Position numbers and translations under genes: made by a program. DNA of 20,789 bases from Peptococcaceae bacterium BRH_c23 (lineage in GTDB: Bacteria; Bacillota_B; Desulfitobacteriia; Desulfitobacteriales; Desulfitobacteriaceae), in contig LADV01000145.1 of the NCBI GenBank assembly GCA_000961805.1, positions 1 through 20,789 of the forward strand, given 5' to 3'. Below are positions 1 through 5,411 of this stretch, piece after piece. Position 1 is the stretch's first letter; the number at the start of each line of letters is the position of its first letter. The notes beneath the pieces are model-generated. The model was not told the DNA's origin, did not search any database, and saw only the letters and a list, made by a program, of their open reading frames with translations.

Positions 1-1061
1 AAAACATTGGAATCATCGTTATAGCGGAAGGAGACATTCTTGTATTCAATCTCTCCTTTAACGTCTTTAAGGGGTTGGGCCCCTGCTTTGTCTAAAATAT
101 CTGGCTGAGTCTCCATAACCTCAATAAATCGCTTGAACCCAGCGAAGCCTTTTTGAAACGATTCTGTATAGTTAATCAGCACATCAATCGGGTGGATGAA
201 GAGGTTAACGTAAAGAACATAAATAGCCAAATCAGAAATTTTCAGTGAGCCCTGGGCTATAAACACACCTCCGGAAACAATAATCACAACATAAAGCAGT
301 CCTTCGAAAAAGGAATTCCAGGCGTGAAAATTGCCCATTAATCTGTAACTCTTGACCTTAGAGAATAAAAATTCATGGTTACTTTTATGGAACTTTTCTC
401 GTTCCACGCGTTCATTGGCAAATGACTTCACAACTCTGATTCCAGACAGACTATCTTGAACGCTGGAATTTACGGCAGCAATTTTTACCCTATTATCGGC
501 AAAGATGGGTGCCATTTTAATATTTTTATAAATGGTGAAGACCACCATGATCATCGTGACCATTAACAAAATCAAGGTCATTTGGACATTGATCATCATT
601 AAGATACTAAAGGAGCCGATGATCTTCAGAGCGGAGATGAAGACATTTTCCGGCCCGTGATGAGCAAGCTCGGATATATCAAATAAGTCTACGACTAATT
701 TAGACATCATTTCCCCAGTATTGTTTCTATCATAATATGAAAAGGATAACCTCTGAAAATGGTTGAACAGATCTTTCCTCATATCTGCTTCCATTCTCGC
801 GCCCATAATGTGTCCCCAGGAGATGATGAAATACTGGCAGAAATACTTAATCACGTACATAGACAGCAAGGCTAAGCCCACAAATCCTATAGCATGCATT
901 ATGATCGCTTTATCTTGGGTAAATAAATTTTTAGCAAGATAATTCAGGATTTGAGGAAAGGCCAGATCCACGATGGAAACAACTACTGCACAAACCATAT
1001 CAGCATAAAAAAGGAATTTGTAGGGTTTATAATACTTGATAAATTTTTTAAGAATAGACAT
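1..1061 (-). CDS. ABC exporter (membrane domain fused to ATPase), 3' part missing
   Basis: The reading frame runs on the minus strand from ATG at 1059-1061 off the left edge, giving about 353 residues. It begins MSILKKFIKYYKPYKF and has several long hydrophobic segments. The stretch SFSYYDRNNTGEMMSKLVVD is the typical coupling-helix region of MsbA/MdlB-type exporters, followed by SVQDSLSGIRVVKSFANE, also a hallmark of the ABC transmembrane type-1 domain. The visible end (GEIEYKNVSFRYND) is the start of the ATP-binding domain; Walker A and the rest lie outside the window. It should be a half-transporter that works as a homo- or heterodimer in the cytoplasmic membrane. The substrate cannot be read from the sequence. 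The start has no strong ribosome site. Family call is firm, specificity unknown. Confidence 0.88.
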   Translation of the reverse strand, partial: MSILKKFIKYYKPYKFLFYADMVCAVVVSIVDLAFPQILNYLAKNLFTQDKAIIMHAIGFVGLALLSMYVIKYFCQYFIISWGHIMGARMEADMRKDLFNHFQRLSFSYYDRNNTGEMMSKLVVDLFDISELAHHGPENVFISALKIIGSFSILMMINVQMTLILLMVTMIMVVFTIYKNIKMAPIFADNRVKIAAVNSSVQDSLSGIRVVKSFANERVEREKFHKSNHEFLFSKVKSYRLMGNFHAWNSFFEGLLYVVIIVSGGVFIAQGSLKISDLAIYVLYVNLFIHPIDVLINYTESFQKGFAGFKRFIEVMETQPDILDKAGAQPLKDVKGEIEYKNVSFRYNDDSNV

Positions 1062-1120
1062 GAAAAGGATACCACTCGCCTTCTACCTTATTCGTTTAAT
1101 TATGAATAGAAACTAATTTA

Positions 1121-1155
1121 AGGAAGAAAGTCCGACCACTTCGGGCTTTCTTCCT
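1121..1155. terminator. Stem-loop between divergent genes, terminator-like
   Basis: AGGAAGAAAGTCCGA at 1121-1135 pairs with TCGGGCTTTCTTCCT at 1141-1155 (one G-T wobble), with a 5-nt loop and a short T run after it on the plus strand. It sits between the start of the ABC gene and the MgtC gene, where no gene end is visible, so it may be the end of a lost gene or an attenuator of the region downstream. Confidence 0.5.
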
Positions 1156-1353
1156 TTCGTGTAACCCATCATTTCTTCTTCACAGTCAGGGTACTGCTGG
1201 GAAGGGGGAATTGAAGATCCCTTAAAGTTTATCTATATTGTAACAACAGATGGGCTGATTGTCATCATCACGACCCATCGAGTTCAATGAGTTCATCGTG
1301 TTAGAGATTTTAGACTGACTTCTTAATTATAATGCATTATTTTATAAGATTGG
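1156..1353. other. Upstream region of the MgtC gene
   Basis: No gene is visible here. GATGGG (1249-1254) and CCCATC (1274-1279) form an inverted repeat enclosing smaller TGAT/ATCA arms, a weak stem-loop. It lies upstream of the only good -10 box, so it would probably not be in the mRNA from that promoter. I do not recognise a magnesium-sensing M-box in this stretch. Confidence 0.35.
1328..1333 (+). promoter_or_regulatory. Candidate -10 box for the MgtC gene
   Basis: A perfect TATAAT lies about 20-30 bases before the possible translation starts. No good -35 hexamer is seen at 16-18 nt spacing, so the promoter may be weak or activator-dependent. Confidence 0.35.
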
Positions 1354-2127
1354 GTGAAAGATGGAATGGAGTACCTATATTCCCCAAAATTGAGAAACGA
1401 ATTTGGGCTAAAAAAGGGTATTAAAAAAGATGGCAAGAAGACAGAGAAAGATGTGAAAATAGTGTATATTACTGATTACGAGATTGCTTTAAGATTATTT
1501 TTAGCCTGTGTTTTTGGAGGCATAGTTGGCTTTCAACGAGAACGACATGATAGTCCAGCAGGCTTTAGAACTTATATTCTAGTATCCTTAGGTTCCGCTT
1601 TAATTATGGTTTTATCGATGTATGGATTTTCTGATTTTTCCTCAACGGGAGACCCTGCTCGCTTAGCCGCTCAAGTCGTTTCAGGTATCGGTTTTTTAGG
1701 AGCAGGAACCATTTTAAGAGATGGAGTATCCGTAAAAGGATTAACAACGGCCGCTTCTCTTTGGGTTGTTTCAGCGATTGGATTGGCCGCAGGAGCAGGA
1801 TTTTACTATTCATCGTTCCTTGTTACGGTTCTAGTTTTCATTACATTAGAGCGTTCCATTGAAACCTATTTTTTCAGAGGTAAGCAAATTTTAAGAGTCG
1901 TTACTGTCAATAGAACTTGTGCGATCCAGGACATCAATCGTATTTTAGAATCACACAAAATAATGGCTCGCAATATTTCTATGAAATTATTACAAGAAGA
2001 ACAAAACAAAACAACGTTTGAATATACATTGAGAACTCCCTTTTATATAATAAATACCGATAAAATTATTGAGGACATTAATGAACTTGACGGAATTTAT
2101 TCTGTTGAAAAGGTTAAAGTCCATTAA
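1354..2127 (+). CDS. MgtC/SapB family inner-membrane protein
   Basis: The protein has the MgtC membrane domain at about residues 37-170. It contains GGIVGFQRER and the glycine-rich VVSGIGFLGAGTILRDG followed by GLTTAASLWVVSAIGLAAGAG, the signature of the family. A soluble C-terminal domain of the ACT-like type found in longer MgtC proteins follows (about 175-257). MgtC proteins are linked to growth in low magnesium and to control of membrane ATPases. The start is uncertain: GTG 1354 has no ribosome site and gives an unusual lysine-rich N-terminus. GTG 1453 gives a normal family N-terminus (VKIVYITDYEIALRL). The stop overlaps by a few bases the stop of the convergent HxlR gene. Family call firm, role in this organism unknown. 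Confidence 0.85.
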   Translation: MKDGMEYLYSPKLRNEFGLKKGIKKDGKKTEKDVKIVYITDYEIALRLFLACVFGGIVGFQRERHDSPAGFRTYILVSLGSALIMVLSMYGFSDFSSTGDPARLAAQVVSGIGFLGAGTILRDGVSVKGLTTAASLWVVSAIGLAAGAGFYYSSFLVTVLVFITLERSIETYFFRGKQILRVVTVNRTCAIQDINRILESHKIMARNISMKLLQEEQNKTTFEYTLRTPFYIINTDKIIEDINELDGIYSVEKVKVH

Positions 2128-2471
2128 ATATAACCATCACTTTTCATAAATTCAAGATACTCCGTTCCCCATTCAAACATCTTATCCATAACTTTCAAAA
2201 ATTTATTACCCATTTCAGTTAAGGAGTATTCCACTTTTGGAGGAACCTCCCTATAAACTTCCCGATGAACTAGCCCGTCTCGTTCAAGCTCCCGCAGTTG
2301 TTGCGTTAAATAACCTTGCCGTATTTCGGGTAAAGCTCTCAGTAATTCATTGAATCGCTTAACTCCATCTTTCAATGTCCATATTATTACCAACTTCCAT
2401 TTTCCTGCAATTATGTTTTGTGTGATACCCACTGGGCATTTAATTTCTAACAACTCTTGCCTTAACTGCAA
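2124..2471 (-). CDS. HxlR-family winged-helix regulator (module 1)
   Basis: A DNA-binding regulator of the HxlR (MarR-like) family: IIAGKWKLVIIWTL opens the wing-helix domain, then LTQQLRELERDGLV (recognition helix) and VPPKVEYSLTEMG (wing). I place the start at TTG 2469-2471, because GGAGGGAG lies 8 nt before it. The in-frame ATG at 2487-2489 has no ribosome site, and the GGAGGG follows it instead. The TTG start gives 115 residues, with a single conserved-position cysteine at residue 12 (KCPV). Such an N-terminal Cys is the redox/electrophile sensor in YodB and HypR of Bacillus. The gene is divergent from the FMN split-barrel gene and its likely operator is at 2487-2510, so auto-regulation is likely. 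It resembles the second HxlR protein at 4122. Confidence 0.88.
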   Translation of the reverse strand: MQLRQELLEIKCPVGITQNIIAGKWKLVIIWTLKDGVKRFNELLRALPEIRQGYLTQQLRELERDGLVHREVYREVPPKVEYSLTEMGNKFLKVMDKMFEWGTEYLEFMKSDGYI

Positions 2472-2486
2472 TTGAAATGCTCCCTC

Positions 2487-2510
2487 CATAGTACGATTTT
2501 ATGTACTATG
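2487..2510. promoter_or_regulatory. HxlR operator, module 1 (24-bp inverted repeat)
   Basis: CATAGTAC-N8-GTACTATG is a perfect inverted repeat with 8-bp arms. Two further GTAC half-sites follow at 2510-2513 and 2525-2528. It lies between the divergent hxlR and split-barrel genes, 18 nt upstream of the -35 box of the latter. The same architecture is repeated at 3977-4000. Confidence 0.65.
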
Positions 2511-2528
2511 TACAAAAAATTAGCGTAC

Positions 2529-2557
2529 TTGAATGATGTTGCTTTATACAATATTAT
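2529..2557 (+). promoter_or_regulatory. SigA-type promoter of the FMN split-barrel gene
   Basis: TTGAAT (2529-2534), 17-nt spacer, TATTAT (2552-2557). The hexamers and exact spacing match the promoter found in the second HxlR module (TTGTTA-N17-TATTAT). Confidence 0.65.
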
Positions 2558-2605
2558 CATACTAGGTTGATTAATCAACTCATAAAATTATTTGGAGGTT
2601 TAAAA

Positions 2606-3007
2606 ATGGAAGAAGTACTGGGATTTCTAAAAGAAAACCGCATGGGTTCATTGGCGACAATTGCAAATGGAAAACCAAAAGTTAGGCCATGGGGATTTAT
2701 GATGGCGGAAGATGGCAAGTTTTATTTTTGTACAGCAAACACTAAAGATGTATATAAACAAATAAAAGAAATTCCTTTTATTGAATTTACATCAACATCA
2801 AAAGATATGGTAACAATTAGATTGTCCGGTGAAGTTATTTTCAGTTATGATTTAGGTTTGAAAGAAATAATTCTGGAAAGTAATCCAATGGTAAAAGGGC
2901 TTTACAAATCAGCGGATAATCCTATTTTTGAGATTTTTTATGTGGAACATGGAGAGATAATTATCTCGGATTTCTCTGGTCAACCACCCAGAAAAATCAG
3001 CTTTTAG
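2606..3007 (+). CDS. Pyridoxamine 5'-phosphate oxidase-like FMN-binding split-barrel protein
   Basis: A 133-residue single-domain protein of the split beta-barrel flavin-binding fold. The N-terminal helix MEEVLGFLKENRMGSLATI is followed by GKPKVRPWGF (strand pair with the Arg-Pro typical of the family), then GKFYFCTANTKDVYKQI, where the phosphate of FMN is usually held. The start is ATG 2606, preceded by TTGGAGG at good spacing; an upstream in-frame ATG at 2567 lies just behind the promoter and has no ribosome site. Members of this group reduce or bind flavin/F420-type cofactors, and many are of unknown function. Its divergent HxlR partner with a sensor-type Cys suggests a role in redox or electrophile stress. 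Precise reaction unknown. Confidence 0.82.
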   Translation: MEEVLGFLKENRMGSLATIANGKPKVRPWGFMMAEDGKFYFCTANTKDVYKQIKEIPFIEFTSTSKDMVTIRLSGEVIFSYDLGLKEIILESNPMVKGLYKSADNPIFEIFYVEHGEIIISDFSGQPPRKISF

Positions 3008-3040
3008 AAAAGATAAGGAAGACGTGCAAATATTGACTGT

Positions 3041-3098
3041 TTAACGATATCACAAAGAAGAGACGAGTAAAAACGTCTCTTCTTTGTGATATCGTTAA
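3041..3098. terminator. 25-bp perfect stem terminator
   Basis: Positions 3041-3065 are perfectly complementary to 3074-3098, with an 8-nt A-rich loop. It follows the split-barrel gene on the plus strand and overlaps the stop of a gene remnant on the minus strand, so it could end transcription from both sides. The T-rich tail on the plus strand (3099-3106) is modest. Confidence 0.75.
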
Positions 3099-3244
3099 TT
3101 CTTTGTCAGATAGTTTTCGATATTATACTCTGCTAAGCGTTCTTGAAGCCAACCATCAAATTCTGTCTCTAATTTTTGTTTTCTCCCTAGTTGCATCACT
3201 TGAATGAAATCCTCTTCATAAGCAATGAGCCCTACTGGCGCACG
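3095..3244 (-). pseudogene. Possible C-terminal remnant of a lost gene
   Basis: On the minus strand an open frame without a start codon encodes 49 residues beginning RAPVGLIAYEEDFIQVMQLG and ending ENYLTKN, with its stop just inside the terminator hairpin. The composition is protein-like (amphipathic, charged helices) and a terminator follows directly, as expected for the tail of a real gene. Upstream there is an in-frame stop and no ribosome site. I do not recognise the family. It may also be a chance open frame. Confidence 0.35.
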
Positions 3245-3310
3245 TCAAATGGCATTTTACACTATTAGCTTGAGATTCCCATGGATTCGATACAGTGCTT
3301 AACTTTAAAC

Positions 3311-3886
3311 TTAGCGAACCTGCTTTAAGAGCTTAGCCATGTTTTTACCAAGAGTTTGGAAGGTTAGGACGCCTTCGGCATCATTTTGCACATCGCCTGG
3401 ATCACGGGATAAGGTCAGATTCCAATAATTTGAACTGCAAATGGTCATTTCGGCTATGCCAAAGAAAAAGTTGATGGCAGCGTAGGTAAACGTTGATCCG
3501 GCTCTACGAGCAGAAACGACCGAAGCGCCTACTTTTCCCTTCAACATTGCACCTCCGTTGGACCTATTTACATAGCCGCAACGGTCGATAAGGGCCTTTA
3601 CTTCCGTGCTCACATTACTGAAGTAGGTGGGTGAACCGATAATGATGCCATCGGCTTCTTCCATTTTCTGAATGAAACTATTCATCTCATCGTCCTTGCG
3701 CACACACCGGTTATCTTTATTTTCACGACATTTGCCGCAGGCCAAGCAGCCAAAGACTTTACGCCCACCCAATTGAACGATTTCTGTCTCGATTCCTTCG
3801 TTTGCTAATTCCGCCAAGACAATTTTGAGGCTTTGTGCGGTATTGCCATTAACCCGCGGACTACCATTAAATGCTACAACTTTCAT
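3311..3886 (-). CDS. Isf-like iron-sulfur flavoprotein / NADPH-dependent FMN reductase
   Basis: A 191-residue flavodoxin-fold protein. The N-terminal MKVVAFNGSPRVNGNT (residues 1-16) is the FMN phosphate loop, and GIIIGSPTYFSNVSTEVKALIDR is the second FMN contact region. Cysteines 47, 50, 53 and 61 form a CX2CX2CX7C motif. This is the compact [4Fe-4S] ligand pattern of archaeal and clostridial Isf proteins, so one-electron transfer between a cluster and FMN is likely; Isf proteins reduce O2/H2O2 or act as electron carriers in anaerobes. The start is ATG 3884-3886 with AGGAGTG upstream; an upstream in-frame ATG at 3958 would add a chance hydrophobic leader and would lie in the promoter. It is divergent from the HxlR gene at 4122 and probably controlled by it. 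Confidence 0.86.
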   Translation of the reverse strand: MKVVAFNGSPRVNGNTAQSLKIVLAELANEGIETEIVQLGGRKVFGCLACGKCRENKDNRCVRKDDEMNSFIQKMEEADGIIIGSPTYFSNVSTEVKALIDRCGYVNRSNGGAMLKGKVGASVVSARRAGSTFTYAAINFFFGIAEMTICSSNYWNLTLSRDPGDVQNDAEGVLTFQTLGKNMAKLLKQVR

Positions 3887-3929
3887 ATTCGAACACTCCT
3901 TATTTTTGGCATAAGTAATTGTAAATATA

Positions 3930-3958
3930 ATAATAAACGATATAATAGTAATTAACAA
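3930..3958 (-). promoter_or_regulatory. SigA-type promoter of the Isf-like gene
   Basis: On the minus strand TTGTTA (3958-3953), a 17-nt spacer and TATTAT (3935-3930), giving a leader of roughly 40 nt before the ATG. It has the same spacing and -10 box as the promoter of the first HxlR module. Confidence 0.65.
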
Positions 3959-3976
3959 GTACGTACCTCTTTGTAC

Positions 3977-4000
3977 TATAGTATCTATTTGTATACTATA
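3977..4000. promoter_or_regulatory. HxlR operator, module 2 (24-bp inverted repeat)
   Basis: TATAGTAT-N8-ATACTATA is a perfect inverted repeat with 8-bp arms, like CATAGTAC-N8-GTACTATG at 2487-2510. The distance to the -35 box of the flavoprotein promoter is again 18 nt. A further TATAGTA half-site is at 4013-4019. Confidence 0.65.
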
Positions 4001-4121
4001 AGTTAAAATGGTTATAGTAATGTAATGATATATTGAGAACCGCTCTGTGAACCAGAATTATAATTTAGAATGTGAAACTCAAAGTTTGATTTATTACCTG
4101 TATGCTAAGGAGTGAGCCGAA

Positions 4122-4478
4122 ATGATCAAGTTCAAAAATAACGAATATCAATGTTCAATGGAATTAACGTTGGCCATTATCGGTGGAAAGTGGAAAGCAC
4201 TTATTCTTTGGCATTTGGCGGATAAAACCTTAAGATACAGTGAACTGAGAAAAACACTTCCCACTGTCACACCGAAAATGTTAACTCAACAACTCAGAGA
4301 GCTGGAAGACAGTGGATTGGTCAAGCGATTCATTTACACACAAATTCCGCCTAAAGTCGAGTATTCATTGACTCAAGTCGGTAAGAGCCTCCTGCCTATT
4401 TTAGATGCCATGTGTAAATGGGGACAGAATTACGCTGACGAAGATGAACGAATCGAGCAGGTAAAGAAACTGACCTAA
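4122..4478 (+). CDS. HxlR-family winged-helix regulator (module 2)
   Basis: A 118-residue HxlR regulator: AIIGGKWKALILWHL, then LTQQLRELEDSGLV (recognition helix) and IPPKVEYSLTQVG (wing). The helix and wing are almost identical to the first HxlR protein, which fits the near-identical operators. A cysteine at residue 11 (YQCSM) is in the sensor position known from YodB/HypR, and a second Cys lies near the C-terminal dimer helix (AMCKWG). The start is ATG 4122 with AAGGAGTG six bases before it. A TATAAT at 4059-4064 could be its -10 box, but no well-spaced -35 is seen. It is divergent from the Isf-like flavoprotein gene, which it most likely controls. Confidence 0.9.
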   Translation: MIKFKNNEYQCSMELTLAIIGGKWKALILWHLADKTLRYSELRKTLPTVTPKMLTQQLRELEDSGLVKRFIYTQIPPKVEYSLTQVGKSLLPILDAMCKWGQNYADEDERIEQVKKLT

Positions 4479-4577
4479 AGAAGAAACTGAAAAATGTTAA
4501 TCATAATAATAACCCACACGTTAATTGGACATTCTAAGAATGTTACCGGCAAAAAAATGAATGAGGAGGACTGGCTA

Positions 4578-4895
4578 ATGAGAAAACTGGCTGCAAGCAT
4601 TTTGGCTTTGGCTTTGTTGGTTCTAAGCGCTGTGCCTGCCTTCGGGGCTGTTGATCAAGGTAAATTGAAGGAGATTAAAGCTCTCACACAAGAAATGAAC
4701 AGCATCAAAACTCAGATTATTGATAAGGAAGTCGAGGCCGGCATACTGGATCAAACAAAAGCCGAAAAAATCAAGAACGCCATGCAAGAGCGTCAACAAA
4801 GAATTGAACAGGATATCGACAAAGGCGAATTTCATGGTTTTGGGCACAAAAAAGGCTGCGGTCGTAAAACCTCTAATGCTCAGAAAACAGAGTAA
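4578..4895 (+). CDS. Secreted DUF2680-family (YckD-like) protein
   Basis: A 105-residue exported protein. Residues 1-24 are a clear signal peptide (MRKLAAS, hydrophobic core, then VPAFGA as cleavage site). The mature part has the DUF2680 pattern: KALTQEMNSIKTQIIDKEVEAGILDQTKAEKIKNAM, a helical hairpin with heptad character, and ends in a His/Gly/Lys-rich tail (FHGFGHKKGCG). The function of this family is unknown; it is common in Bacilli and Clostridia. The start at ATG 4578 is supported by GAGGAGG twelve bases upstream; a longer in-frame extension from 4494 has no ribosome site and would bury the signal peptide. It may be co-transcribed with the HxlR gene 99 nt upstream. Confidence 0.8.
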   Translation: MRKLAASILALALLVLSAVPAFGAVDQGKLKEIKALTQEMNSIKTQIIDKEVEAGILDQTKAEKIKNAMQERQQRIEQDIDKGEFHGFGHKKGCGRKTSNAQKTE

Positions 4896-4936
4896 ACTCA
4901 TTCACCACTGATTCACTGTCGGATAACAACATTAAG

Positions 4937-4975
4937 GAGCGAGCTCTAAGGAAACTTAGGGCTCGCTTCTTAGAT
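4937..4975 (+). terminator. Rho-independent terminator after the DUF2680 gene
   Basis: A stem of about 13-14 bp (4937-4950 with 4955-4968, two wobbles) is closed by a GAAA tetraloop and followed by the T-rich TTCTTAGATTTT. It separates the redox region from the catabolic operon. Confidence 0.85.
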
Positions 4976-5105
4976 TTTATTCGCATAGCCAGATGTCAGT
5001 GATAGTATAGTCAGTGCTGAGATTGACTACGAAAATGAAGTATCCTTGATTGCTCTATTGATGTGACAGGAAAGGTGAAAAGCTGTTCAGATTGGGCCGC
5101 CATTC
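4976..5105. other. Intergenic stretch upstream of the catabolic promoter
   Basis: I see no gene, RNA or clear repeat in this stretch. The control elements begin at 5106. Confidence 0.4.
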
Positions 5106-5141
5106 AATTTTACAACGGTAACAGTAAATCGCTGTAAAATT
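5106..5141. promoter_or_regulatory. Upstream inverted repeat A of the catabolic promoter
   Basis: AATTTTACA (5106-5114) and TGTAAAATT (5133-5141) are perfectly complementary, with CG/CG pairing further in after one mismatch. It lies 24-59 bp upstream of the -35 box, a usual place for an activator site, and overlaps the next repeat by three bases. Confidence 0.4.
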
Positions 5142-5160
5142 AACAAAGAATTCTGTTAAT
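5139..5160. promoter_or_regulatory. Upstream inverted repeat B of the catabolic promoter
   Basis: ATTAACA-N8-TGTTAAT (5139-5145 and 5154-5160) is a perfect 7-bp-arm inverted repeat ending four bases before the -35 box. The half-sites are in the opposite order from a Rex box, so I do not assign it to Rex. Confidence 0.4.
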
Positions 5161-5164
5161 AGCA

Positions 5165-5193
5165 TTGACAAGTGTAAGACGCCGTCTTATACT
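5165..5193 (+). promoter_or_regulatory. SigA promoter of the catabolic operon
   Basis: TTGACA (5165-5170), exactly 17 nt spacer, TATACT (5188-5193): a near-consensus promoter. Start of transcription would be near 5200, giving a leader of about 210 nt. Its strength and the two palindromes on it argue for tight repression. Confidence 0.8.
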
Positions 5194-5194
5194 T
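5170..5194. promoter_or_regulatory. Operator O1 (palindrome over the promoter spacer and -10)
   Basis: The core TAAGACG-C-CGTCTTA (5175-5189) is a perfect 15-bp palindrome. With the flanks AAGT/ACTT it extends to 25 bp with a single mismatched pair. Its position would block RNA polymerase. The form (7-bp arms around one base) is seen in sites of TetR-family and of some IclR-family regulators. Confidence 0.65.
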
Positions 5195-5197
5195 TAA

Positions 5198-5212
5198 TGA
5201 GACGACGTCTTA
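5198..5212. promoter_or_regulatory. Operator O2 (second palindrome at the transcription start)
   Basis: TGAGACG-A-CGTCTTA differs from the O1 core in one arm base. The centres of O1 and O2 are 23 bp apart, about two helical turns, so two dimers could bind side by side on nearly the same face. Confidence 0.6.
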
Positions 5213-5306
5213 CTATTTAACAATTTTCAATAAACATTACTGCCCAAAAGTTCTATATAACCGGTTATCTGAAAAAAGGGGTATGGATTAACTATGGTAA
5301 TTCTTC

Positions 5307-5349
5307 ATCCACCAGCGCAAAAAATCTTTATTTCTGGGTGCTGGTGGAT
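5307..5349 (+). other. Stem-loop in the operon leader
   Basis: ATCCACCAGC (5307-5316) pairs perfectly with GCTGGTGGAT (5340-5349), extendable by two pairs inside, around a 19-23 nt A/T-rich loop. No T run follows, so it is not a standard terminator. It could stabilise the leader, pause the polymerase or bind a protein. Confidence 0.45.
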
Positions 5350-5411
5350 AAAATCAAGGGATTGAGTTGCAACATTTTTTATTTAAATTCATCTAAACGG
5401 GGGTATGCAGA

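Noticed and set aside
1062..1353. M-box magnesium riboswitch before the MgtC gene
   Set aside because: None of the conserved M-box blocks is recognisable and only simple inverted repeats are present.
4494..4577. Longer N-terminus for the DUF2680 protein
   Set aside because: No ribosome site before 4494; the GAGGAGG at 4562 and the signal peptide support ATG 4578.
5139..5160. Rex (NADH sensor) site
   Set aside because: The half-sites are in reversed order (TTAACA then TGTTAA) compared with the Rex consensus TGTTAA then TTAACA.
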